The notes beneath the pieces are model-generated. The model did no database searches. It saw only the letters and a program-made list of their open reading frames with translations, and had not been told where the DNA came from. This document shows, in pieces, positions 1-5,760 of a stretch of 11,063 nucleotides of DNA. Source of the stretch: an uncultured Hyphomicrobiales bacterium (GTDB taxonomy: Bacteria > Pseudomonadota > Alphaproteobacteria > Rhizobiales > Beijerinckiaceae); contig CAIZGQ010000336.1 of the NCBI GenBank assembly GCA_903932565.1, positions 1-11,063 of the forward strand. The letters run 5' to 3'. Within the stretch, counting starts at the first letter, position 1. Every line of letters starts with the position of its first letter. Both the position numbers and the translations under genes were made by a program.

Positions 1-406
1 GAAGGTCGTGATCGCGGATGAACTCCGGAATACCGCTTTGCACATAGATCCCGCGCCCCACCTCGCCGATGACAGGATCGCAGCACCACAGGGCCTCGGG
101 ATTGTGTGCCTTGACTCGGGTAGCCGCGCGCAGAATGGCCTCGCCGGTTGCAGCCGATCCCATGTAGCCCGACAGCACGCCCTGACAGGTTGCCAGCACG
201 CCACGATCCTCGATGCCGTGCAGGCAGGCGTCGATTAGCGACGCCGGGAACACCTCGCCGCGCCACGCGCCATAGCCCGTGTGGTTGGAGAATTGCACGG
301 TGTGAATTGGCCAGACTTCGTGGCCCAGCCGCTGCATGGGAAACACAGCGGCCGCGTTGCCGACGTGGCCATAGGCAACATGCGATTGGATCGAGAGGAT
401 CGCCAT
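1..406 (-). CDS. pdxY: Pyridoxal kinase PdxY, N-terminal part (gene runs off the left edge)
   Basis: About 135 residues are visible. They read MAILSIQSHVAYG, then VQFSNHTGYGAW, then LSGYMGSA, then WCCDPVIG, which follow the order and spacing of the PdxY/PdxK ribokinase-like family (QSHV and FSNH(T)xYG near the N-terminus, CDPV(M/I)G further on). The enzyme phosphorylates pyridoxal to pyridoxal 5'-phosphate with ATP in the cytosol, a vitamin B6 salvage step. The C-terminal ATP-binding half lies outside the window. I chose the ATG at 406 because family members begin two to four residues before the ILSIQSHV segment and GGAAG stands 5 bases upstream. An in-frame GTG at 418 has its own AGGAAG, and the frame stays open to an ATG at 523, so a longer N-terminus cannot be excluded. 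The gene is transcribed divergently from the hisD cluster. Family assignment is firm; the start is less so. Confidence 0.92.
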   Translation of the reverse strand, partial: MAILSIQSHVAYGHVGNAAAVFPMQRLGHEVWPIHTVQFSNHTGYGAWRGEVFPASLIDACLHGIEDRGVLATCQGVLSGYMGSAATGEAILRAATRVKAHNPEALWCCDPVIGEVGRGIYVQSGIPEFIRDHDL

Positions 407-445
407 CGAGACTTCCACTGAAACTTCCTGCACCGAAACTTCCTG
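404..445 (-). repeat. Tandem repeat of ribosome-binding-site plus start-codon units before pdxY
   Basis: On the minus strand CAGGAAGTTTCGGTG (445-431) is followed directly by CAGGAAGTTTCAGTG (430-416) and then by the shorter GAAGTCTCGATG (415-404). The first two differ at one base. Each unit contains a purine-rich Shine-Dalgarno-like GGAAG or GAAG followed about 5 bases later by a potential start codon (GTG, GTG, ATG), all in the pdxY frame. If translated they would add QEVSV-QEVSV-EVS to the protein. The repeat is seen directly; any role is inference. Confidence 0.75.
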
Positions 446-614
446 ACCAAAGCTGGACTGAGCCAGATCGGCCGGTCTGCGTATACCCCAAAGGTGCCGG
501 ACCTTGACTTGAACCTGCGGCATCCTGCCCGCGTTACCCTTTGACCGGGGAAGACGGGTCGGGATTGCCCTCATGGGTCCGCGCCGCTAACACGTCCGGT
601 GAACAGGCAAAACC

Positions 615-1097
615 ATGACTCAGGACGCAGCCCCACAACAACCGTCGACGGACATGCTCCGTCTTCTGGTGATGGATGATCAGGATCTCGCCGTTGTCTC
701 GGCGCACCTGCAGGATGCGCGCGTGCGGCTGACGGACATGGCTTATCTGCCAAGCCAGCGCCGGTTTGCGCTCGTGGCCGCGCGTCTCGATTGGCTGTGC
801 GAAGATCATCAACGCTGCAGCAGCGGGCTGCATTTTGATTTCGTCAAATCCGTCGCCAGCACGGGGATTGACCGGACGCAGCCGGAGCGCGATCCAAAAG
901 CGCATGTGCTGCTGACGTCGATCTTTTTCACACCCACCGATGCGCCGGCCGGGATCGTCACACTCACCTTTGCCGATGGCGCTGCCATTCGCCTCGATGT
1001 GGAATGTCTAGAGGCGCAAATGCGCGATCTTGGGGACCGCTGGTCCGAAGATGCGCCTGAGACGCCGACCCTTGAATTCTCGCCGGAGTCCCGCTGA
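615..1097 (+). CDS. DUF2948 family protein of unknown function
   Basis: 160 residues. The stretch from residue 14, MLRLLVMDDQDLAVVSAHLQ, through DMAYLPSQRRFAL, the GIDRTQPE segment and the C-terminal IRLDVECLEAQMRDLG, matches my knowledge of the alphaproteobacterial DUF2948 family, which commonly sits directly before hisD. No catalytic motif, signal peptide or membrane segment is visible; it is probably a small cytosolic protein. The ATG at 615 is preceded only by a weak CAGG. The ATG at 654 would start exactly where family similarity begins and is a real alternative, giving 147 residues. Its TGA overlaps the hisD ATG by one base (ATGA type), so the two are probably translationally coupled. 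The function is not known, and the histidine link is only by neighbourhood. Confidence 0.88.
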   Translation: MTQDAAPQQPSTDMLRLLVMDDQDLAVVSAHLQDARVRLTDMAYLPSQRRFALVAARLDWLCEDHQRCSSGLHFDFVKSVASTGIDRTQPERDPKAHVLLTSIFFTPTDAPAGIVTLTFADGAAIRLDVECLEAQMRDLGDRWSEDAPETPTLEFSPESR

Positions 1098-2395
1098 TGC
1101 CCTTGCGGCTCGATGCAACACAATCTGATTTTGATGCCCGTTTCCGGGAGCTTCTGTCCACAAAGCGCGAAGTGTCCGTTGATGTGGACGAGACCGTGCG
1201 CGGCATTCTGGCCGACGTACAGTCGCGCGGTGACGCAGCCCTGATTGAGTATTCCCAGAAGTTTGACCGGATCGATCTTGGCAAGCGCGGATTGCGCGTC
1301 ACCGAAGCAGAAGTTGATGCCGCCGTGGCGCAATGCGCGCCGGACGCCCTCGAGGCCCTGCGCTTTGCCCATCAGCGCATCGTTGCCTTTCACGAGCGGC
1401 AATTGCCATCCGACCAGCGTTTCACCGATGCGCTGGGTGTGGATCTGGGCTGGCGCTGGAGCGCCATTGAAGCTGTTGGCCTTTATGTGCCAGGCGGCAC
1501 GGCGAGCTATCCGTCGTCGGTTTTGATGAACGCTGTGCCGGCCAAAGTCGCGGGCGTGCCACGCGTCGTGATGGTTGTGCCAACCCCGGACGACGTTCTC
1601 AATCCGCTGGTGCTGGCAGCAGCAAAGCTTGCCGGCGTCGATGAAATCTACCGCGTTGGCGGGGCGCAGGCGGTGGCAGCCCTCGCCTACGGGACGCGAA
1701 CCATCGCACCCGTTGCCAAGATCGTTGGTCCCGGCAATGCTTATGTGGCGGCGGCCAAACGCCGTGTATTTGGCACCGTCGGCATCGACATGATCGCTGG
1801 TCCCTCCGAAGTGCTGGTGCTGGCTGATCACACCGCCAATCCCGATTGGGTGGCGGTCGATCTTCTGGCGCAGGCCGAGCATGACTCAGCGGCGCAATCG
1901 ATCCTGATCACAGATGATGCCAGCCTCGCGGACGCAGTTATCATGGCGGTTGAGCGGCATCTCACAACGCTGCCGCGCCGCGAGACTGCGTCGGCCTCGT
2001 GGCGTGACTACGGGGCCATTGTGCTGGTGAAAGATCTCAAAAGCGCGCTGCCGCTGGTGGATCGCCTCGCCCCGGAGCATCTTGAAATCATCGCTGAGAA
2101 TGAAGAAGACCTTTCAAACGGCATCCGGAATGCGGGCGCGATTTTCTTGGGGAGCCACACGCCGGAGGCCATTGGCGATTACGTCGGCGGCTCGAACCAC
2201 GTGCTGCCCACCGCACGCTCGGCGCGCTTCTCTTCGGGCCTTGGCGTGCTGGATTTCATGAAGCGCACCTCGATCCTCAAGTGTTCGCCTGAGAGCCTGC
2301 GCGCGCTTGGGCCCGCCGCGATCATAATGGGCGAGGCGGAAGGGCTTGGTGCGCACGCGCGCTCCGTGTCCATACGCCTCAATTTGGCGCGCTGA
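1097..2395 (+). CDS. hisD: Histidinol dehydrogenase
   Basis: 432 residues, the usual length. HisD carries out the last two steps of histidine synthesis, oxidising L-histidinol through histidinal to L-histidine with two NAD+ and a bound zinc, as a cytosolic homodimer. The key residues are all present at almost the E. coli positions: zinc ligands Gln259 and His262 (in LLAQAEHDS), Asp361 and His420, and the catalytic pair Glu327-His328 in LAPEHLE. The YVPGGTASYPSSVLMNAVPAK segment and RVGGAQAVAALAYGT (NAD site region) are intact, with no frameshift or missing core. The ATG overlaps the DUF2948 stop and the TGA overlaps the next ATG, each by one base, so this gene sits inside a tightly coupled operon. 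No histidine attenuator or other his gene is visible in the window. Confidence 0.98.
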   Translation: MPLRLDATQSDFDARFRELLSTKREVSVDVDETVRGILADVQSRGDAALIEYSQKFDRIDLGKRGLRVTEAEVDAAVAQCAPDALEALRFAHQRIVAFHERQLPSDQRFTDALGVDLGWRWSAIEAVGLYVPGGTASYPSSVLMNAVPAKVAGVPRVVMVVPTPDDVLNPLVLAAAKLAGVDEIYRVGGAQAVAALAYGTRTIAPVAKIVGPGNAYVAAAKRRVFGTVGIDMIAGPSEVLVLADHTANPDWVAVDLLAQAEHDSAAQSILITDDASLADAVIMAVERHLTTLPRRETASASWRDYGAIVLVKDLKSALPLVDRLAPEHLEIIAENEEDLSNGIRNAGAIFLGSHTPEAIGDYVGGSNHVLPTARSARFSSGLGVLDFMKRTSILKCSPESLRALGPAAIIMGEAEGLGAHARSVSIRLNLAR

Positions 2396-2883
2396 TGAGC
2401 GATCCTGATCAAACCGCTGGCAACCGCCTCGTCGCTGTCCGGCTCGACGATGCCTCGATTGGACGCGGCAACCCGGATCAGGAGCACGAACGCCAGATCG
2501 CAATCTACGATCTGATCGAGGAGAACCGCTTTGGCGTGCCGGAGCGTGACATGGGACCCTACGCGTTGCGCATTGCCCTGCATGAGGCAAAGCTCGCCCT
2601 CGAAATCCAGACCGAGGCTGGCGAGATTGTTGTCACCCACATCCTGTCGCTGACGCCATTCCGTCGGATTCTCAAGGACTATTTCATGGTCTGCGAGAGC
2701 TATTACCGCGCCATCCGCACCTCGACGCCCCAACAGATCGAGGCCATCGACATGGGACGTCGCGGGCTTCACAATGAAGGCGCGCGGCTGCTCGCCGAGC
2801 GGCTTGAAGGCAAGATCAATTGCGATTTTGACACGTCGCGCCGCCTGTTCACATTGGTCACAGCCTTGCATTGGAAGGGCTGA
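2395..2883 (+). CDS. UPF0262 family protein
   Basis: 162 residues. Recognisable family features are an N-terminal LVAVRLDDASIGRGNPDQEHER segment (about residues 12-33), AIYDLIEENRF, a central LALEIQ...EIVVTHILSLTPFRRILKDYFMVCESYYRAI stretch (about 68-104) and a C-terminal MGRRGLHNEGA...LTALHW-like end. This is the UPF0262 family, which in alphaproteobacteria typically follows hisD and precedes a low-molecular-weight phosphatase gene, as here. It is acidic, soluble-looking, with no signal peptide or transmembrane segment and no known catalytic motif. The start codon overlaps the hisD stop by one base, which fixes the start. No function is established for the family that I know of, and I infer none. 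Confidence 0.93.
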   Translation: MSDPDQTAGNRLVAVRLDDASIGRGNPDQEHERQIAIYDLIEENRFGVPERDMGPYALRIALHEAKLALEIQTEAGEIVVTHILSLTPFRRILKDYFMVCESYYRAIRTSTPQQIEAIDMGRRGLHNEGARLLAERLEGKINCDFDTSRRLFTLVTALHWKG

Positions 2884-2916
2884 GTGAATGGCGCGGGGGA
2901 CGGAGGCGAACGGCGC

Positions 2917-3411
2917 ATGAATTTTGCCGCCAAAGGGAGCAGCGAATGGGGCACGGGCGCGGCTATGGCCCGCGTCCGGCCGCAATCCGTTCTCTTTGCC
3001 TGCTCGTTCAACGCGATCCGCTCACCCATGGCGGAGGCGATCGCCAAGCACCTCTTTGGCCGTGAGGTCTATATTGCCTCAGCCGGGGTTCGCGCCGGTG
3101 AGATGGACGGGTTTGCCATCGCTGTGATGGATGAAATCGGCCTCGATCTCACAAAGTTCCGCCCGCATACGTTCGAGGATCTGGAAGACACGGGCTTTGA
3201 CATGATCGTCACCCTGTCGCCCGAAGCCCACCACCGCGCCCTCGAATTCACCCGCACCATGGCGATTGATGTCGTCTATTGGCCGACCATTGATCCCAGT
3301 GCAGCGCAAGGCACGCGCGAGACCATGCTGGATGCCTATCGCGCCGTACGCGACAGCCTGAGCGTTCGTATCAAGGAGCTGCTGGCATGGCAGCCGCCCC
3401 CAAGTTTTTGA
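2917..3411 (+). CDS. Low-molecular-weight protein-tyrosine-phosphatase / ArsC-like family protein
   Basis: About 164 residues. The phosphate-binding loop C-X5-R-S is present as CSFNAIRSP (Cys29-Ser36), directly after the first beta strand (QSVLFA), and YWPTIDPS near residues 121-128 supplies an Asp-Pro like the general acid loop of LMW-PTPs. The canonical second Cys of the loop (CxGNxCR) is Ile here and the Gly is Phe, so the substrate is not obvious; arsenate reductase activity should not be assumed. I chose the ATG at 2917 because GGAGG lies 10 bases upstream. A GTG at 2884 immediately after the UPF0262 stop, with AAGGG 4 bases before it, would add 11 residues. An ATG at 2965 would start close to the conserved core. 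The C-terminus overlaps the next gene by 25 bases, which suggests co-expression. Confidence 0.87.
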   Translation: MNFAAKGSSEWGTGAAMARVRPQSVLFACSFNAIRSPMAEAIAKHLFGREVYIASAGVRAGEMDGFAIAVMDEIGLDLTKFRPHTFEDLEDTGFDMIVTLSPEAHHRALEFTRTMAIDVVYWPTIDPSAAQGTRETMLDAYRAVRDSLSVRIKELLAWQPPPSF

Positions 3412-4085
3412 CCGCGCCTGACATTGCCTTTGCGCAAGCGGGTGATCTTGCAAGGCTGCAAGCGGGCTGGCGGCCAGATGTGCTGTTGTTTGTGGCAAAC
3501 CTTGACGATCCAACACTCCGCGATTGCCTCGCGCTCGCGCCCAATGCAGCCGACCTTATGGACGAAGCCTTTCCTGGTGCGACGCTGCGGGATGCGTTTC
3601 TGCAGCGCCGCGCGCTGACACGTTCGCTGTTGGCCATGCGCCTGAGCGTTGCGGCAGATGGTGTCGAAATCGCCTATGACCCGGCTGGTGGTCCACGCGT
3701 GATGAAGCCCGCAGGCGCTGGCTTTGTTTCCGTTTCAAGCCGGAGCCGATGGGTGGCGGTCGCTCTTGCGGATCAGCCTGTCGGCGTCGATCTGGAACTC
3801 ATCGCGCCGAGACTGGAGCCGGTCTGGGACGTGCTGCACGGGCAGGAACGCGCCCGGCTTCGGGCTTGCGAGATGGCTGCGCGGCCGCGAGCTTTCTTTG
3901 AAATCTGGACGGCGAAGGAAGCGGGCCTGAAGGCGCTCGGCTTTGGCCTGCGGCGCGACCCATCGTCCATTCTGTCAGAGATTGATGAGGATGGCGCATT
4001 CGCGCTGCGCGATGGAGAGGCCGTCATCGCAACGGGCCAGCTAATGCCAACCGACGATCGGGTCGTCGCTGTCGCGTGTCTCTGA
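3387..4085 (+). CDS. 4'-phosphopantetheinyl transferase (Sfp type)
   Basis: 232 residues. Sfp-type enzymes move the phosphopantetheine arm of coenzyme A to a serine of acyl, peptidyl or aryl carrier proteins. Both signature blocks are visible: PVGVDLELIAP (Asp135 and Glu137 as Mg2+ ligands) and FFEIWTAKEAGLKALG (Trp174, Lys177, Glu178, Lys182). The third block, normally a SHS/SHT followed by WV, reads SVSSRSRWVAVA (about 115-126) and lacks the usual His. The start at 3387 has an excellent AAGGAG 8 bases upstream and lies inside the phosphatase gene, so translation is probably coupled. It is the last gene of the cluster. No polyketide or non-ribosomal peptide gene and no carrier protein is visible nearby, so the target (fatty acid, lysine reduction or secondary metabolism carrier) is open. 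Confidence 0.92.
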   Translation: MAAAPKFLTAPDIAFAQAGDLARLQAGWRPDVLLFVANLDDPTLRDCLALAPNAADLMDEAFPGATLRDAFLQRRALTRSLLAMRLSVAADGVEIAYDPAGGPRVMKPAGAGFVSVSSRSRWVAVALADQPVGVDLELIAPRLEPVWDVLHGQERARLRACEMAARPRAFFEIWTAKEAGLKALGFGLRRDPSSILSEIDEDGAFALRDGEAVIATGQLMPTDDRVVAVACL

Positions 4086-4142
4086 CAGCAGGTCAGCGCA
4101 GCGACCGGTCCAGCGTCCAGTTGCTAGAAACTTGAATTAGGA

Positions 4143-4204
4143 AGCGGCTCTCACCCGTGCTCGACCCTCTGGGTCGTGGCATCAGACGAGAACCGCTCGT
4201 TTTT
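4143..4204 (+). terminator. Rho-independent terminator after the hisD cluster
   Basis: Between the transferase stop (4085) and the convergent scoB stop (4210) there is nested dyad symmetry. An outer pair AGCGGCTCTC (4143-4152) and GAGAACCGCT (4188-4197) has one mismatch; an inner perfect hairpin CGACCC-TCT-GGGTCG covers 4162-4176. Alternatively AGACGAG (4184-4190) pairs with CTCGTTT (4196-4202) around a 5-base loop. The 3' side runs into TTTTT (4200-4204), as expected for plus-strand termination. On the minus strand the hairpins are not followed by a T-run, so scoB termination there would be weaker. Confidence 0.6.
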
Positions 4205-4207
4205 CAC

Positions 4208-4876
4208 TCAGGCCGCAATCTTGCTGGCGATGTGGAAGCTCGCAGATGTCTGCGCCTTGATCTGGTCGAGCGTCACGCCATCAGCAATCTCGAGCAGCGT
4301 CACACCGGCCGACCCGTGCTTGTCGATGGAGAACACGCCAAGGTCGGTGATCAGCAGGTCCACCACGCGGGCGCCGGTCAGGGGCAGCGTGCAGGCCTTG
4401 AGGAATTTGGCCTCAACCGAGCCGTCCTTGTTCTTGGCGACATGTTCCATGGTCACGACGACGCGCTTGACACCCGCGACGAGATCCATCGCGCCGCCCA
4501 TGCCCTTCACCATCTTGCCGGGGATCATCCAGTTGGCAAGATCGCCATTCTCGGCAACCTGCATCGCGCCCAGGATCGACAGATCAATATGGCCGCCACG
4601 GATCATCGCGAAGGAATCGGCTGATGAGAAATAGCTCGTCGTCGGCAGTTCGGTGATCGTCTGCTTGCCGGCGTTGATGAGGTCGGCATCCTCTTCCCCC
4701 TCATAAGGAAAAGGCCCCATGCCCATCATGCCGTTTTCACTCTGCAGCTGCACGTCAACGCCAGCGGGAATGTAATTCGATACAAGGGTCGGAATGCCAA
4801 TGCCAAGGTTGACGTAGAAGCCGTCCTTGAGTTCGGCGGCAGCGCGCGCCGCCATTTGTTCGCGTGTCCAGGCCAT
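4208..4876 (-). CDS. scoB: 3-oxoacid CoA-transferase subunit B
   Basis: 222 residues. This is the beta subunit of a family I CoA-transferase, most like succinyl-CoA:3-ketoacid (acetoacetate) CoA-transferase. The active-site signature LQSENG is at residues 44-49, with Glu47 as the residue that forms the covalent glutamyl-CoA intermediate. Further family blocks are NLGIGIPTLV, MGMGPFPYEGEEDADLINAG and the GGAMDLVAG stretch. The start at 4876 is well supported: AGGGAG lies 8 bases upstream and family members begin WTREQMAARAA. It lies 22 bases downstream of the scoA stop, so the two are one operon. Together they would activate acetoacetate using succinyl-CoA during ketone body, leucine or polyhydroxybutyrate turnover. 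3-oxoadipate CoA-transferase (PcaJ) is a paralogous alternative, but no other beta-ketoadipate gene is nearby. Confidence 0.95.
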   Translation of the reverse strand: MAWTREQMAARAAAELKDGFYVNLGIGIPTLVSNYIPAGVDVQLQSENGMMGMGPFPYEGEEDADLINAGKQTITELPTTSYFSSADSFAMIRGGHIDLSILGAMQVAENGDLANWMIPGKMVKGMGGAMDLVAGVKRVVVTMEHVAKNKDGSVEAKFLKACTLPLTGARVVDLLITDLGVFSIDKHGSAGVTLLEIADGVTLDQIKAQTSASFHIASKIAA

Positions 4877-4898
4877 GCTGAAATCTCCCTGAAATGGC

Positions 4899-5606
4899 TT
4901 AGGCGGCCGGACGCGGACGCGTCGTGCGCTGCTCGATATATTTAATCGCGTTGGGCACATGCACGATGCGCTTCACGAAGATACCGGGCGTGATGATGTG
5001 GTCGGGATCGATCTCGCCGGGCTCAACGAGATGTTCCACTTCCGCGATGGTGAGCTTGGCGGCGGTTGCCATGGGCGGGTTAAAATTGCGCGCCGTTTTG
5101 CGATAGACGAGGTTGCCCTCCGTATCGCCCTTCCAGGCATGGACCAGCGCGATATCGGCAAAGATACCCCGTTCCATGATGTAATGTTCGCCATTGAACT
5201 CGCGCACTTCCTTGCCTTCAGCAATCACGGTGCCGTAGCCCGTCTTGGTGAAGAAGGCCGGGATGCCAGCGCCGCCAGCGCGCACACGCTCGGCCAACGT
5301 GCCCTGCGGCGTAAATTCGAGTTCGAGTTCGCCTGCCAGATATTGCTGCGCGAAGATCTTGTTCTCGCCCACATAGGACGAGATCATCTTCTTGATCTGG
5401 CGTGTTTCCAACAGTAGGCCCAGCGCCTTTCCGTCAACGCCCGCATTGTTGGACACGAAGGTGAGGTTCTTGGCACCGGACTCCCGTACCGCCTCAATAA
5501 GCGTCTCGGGAATGCCACAGAGACCGAAGCCGCCGCACAGGAGGGTCATGCCGTCCTTGATCTGGCCGGCAAGGGCTGACGTTGCGTCTGGATAGACCTT
5601 TTTCAT
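4899..5606 (-). CDS. scoA: 3-oxoacid CoA-transferase subunit A
   Basis: 235 residues, the normal length for the alpha subunit. The CoA-transferase family 1 signature DGMTLLCGGFGLCGIP is at residues 18-33, followed by FVSNNAGVDGKALGLLL and GTLAERVRAGGAGIPAFFT, both typical of the acetoacetate-type enzymes. It forms a cytosolic heteromer with ScoB and supplies most of the CoA-binding fold, while the catalytic Glu comes from ScoB. The ATG at 5606 sits within CATATG, preceded by GAAGG 4 bases away and by GGGGAG further up. The second codon onward (KKVYPDATSAL) agrees with the family start. The first gene of the scoAB operon; a palindrome and promoter-like elements are found immediately upstream (5623-5668). 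Substrate is inferred from family resemblance only. Confidence 0.95.
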   Translation of the reverse strand: MKKVYPDATSALAGQIKDGMTLLCGGFGLCGIPETLIEAVRESGAKNLTFVSNNAGVDGKALGLLLETRQIKKMISSYVGENKIFAQQYLAGELELEFTPQGTLAERVRAGGAGIPAFFTKTGYGTVIAEGKEVREFNGEHYIMERGIFADIALVHAWKGDTEGNLVYRKTARNFNPPMATAAKLTIAEVEHLVEPGEIDPDHIITPGIFVKRIVHVPNAIKYIEQRTTRPRPAA

Positions 5607-5622
5607 ATGACCTTCGCGCTCC

Positions 5623-5641
5623 CCTGAATTTGTAATTCAGG
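5623..5641 (-). promoter_or_regulatory. Perfect palindrome upstream of scoA (candidate operator)
   Basis: CCTGAATT-TGT-AATTCAGG is a perfect inverted repeat with 8-bp arms and a 3-base spacer, ending 16 bases before the scoA start codon. It touches the likely -10 box (5640-5645) on one side and the GGGGAG upstream of scoA on the other. That position fits a repressor operator or, in RNA, a hairpin beside the ribosome binding site. The symmetry is seen directly; the role and the regulator are inferred, and no regulator gene is adjacent. Confidence 0.6.
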
Positions 5642-5668
5642 AATAGCCGCGACTTTGATCCAAGCCAA
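5640..5668 (-). promoter_or_regulatory. Putative sigma-70-type promoter of scoAB
   Basis: On the minus strand TTGGCT (5668-5663) and TATTCC (5645-5640) are separated by exactly 17 bases. Transcription would then start within or just after the palindrome at 5623-5641, about 30 bases before the scoA ATG. The match to TTGACA/TATAAT is only partial, so this is a candidate. Confidence 0.4.
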
Positions 5669-5705
5669 GCCCGTTCGACAAGCCCGTTCGACAAGCCTGT
5701 TCGCC
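5667..5705 (+). repeat. Three tandem copies of a 13-bp repeat between scoA and the slipin gene
   Basis: AAGCCCGTTCGAC occurs at 5667-5679 and again, identical, at 5680-5692, followed by a third copy AAGCCTGTTCGCC (5693-5705) with two changes. It lies in the 154-bp gap between the scoA start and the slipin stop. It resembles the short TTCGACAAGC-type interspersed repeats seen in many proteobacterial genomes, but I cannot check for other copies from this window. No role is evident. Confidence 0.7.
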
Positions 5706-5760
5706 GGGCATTTGAAGCGCAACTGGGCAGGCAGGCCCGCTTGGACGAAAAACCCAAGTC

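Noticed and set aside
501..570. Promoter for DUF2948-hisD from TTGACT (504-509) or TTGACC (541-546)
   Set aside because: No acceptable -10 hexamer is found 16-18 bases downstream of either.
809..1882. Long minus-strand open frame (357 codons) opposite DUF2948 and hisD
   Set aside because: It lies antisense to two well-recognised genes, its translation has no family features, and such frames are common opposite GC-rich genes.
2179..2985. Minus-strand open frame of 268 codons opposite hisD, UPF0262 and the phosphatase start
   Set aside because: It is antisense to genes identified by family motifs and itself has no recognisable content.
4157..4624. Plus-strand open frames opposite scoB
   Set aside because: scoB is certain from its active-site motif; the opposite frames also run through the terminator region and show no family signal.
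4208..5606. 3-oxoadipate CoA-transferase PcaIJ
   Set aside because: The SNNAG and ENGMMGMGPFPYEGEE blocks and subunit lengths fit the acetoacetate/3-ketoacid type better, and no other beta-ketoadipate genes are nearby; it is not fully excluded.
5667..5705. CRISPR-like array
   Set aside because: The 13-bp units are directly adjacent with no spacers, and no cas gene is present.
5708..5760. Intrinsic terminator after the slipin gene (minus strand)
   Set aside because: CTTGG/CCAAG pairs after the stop, but the T-run lies in the loop instead of after the stem; a further GGGC/GCCC dyad has no T-run.
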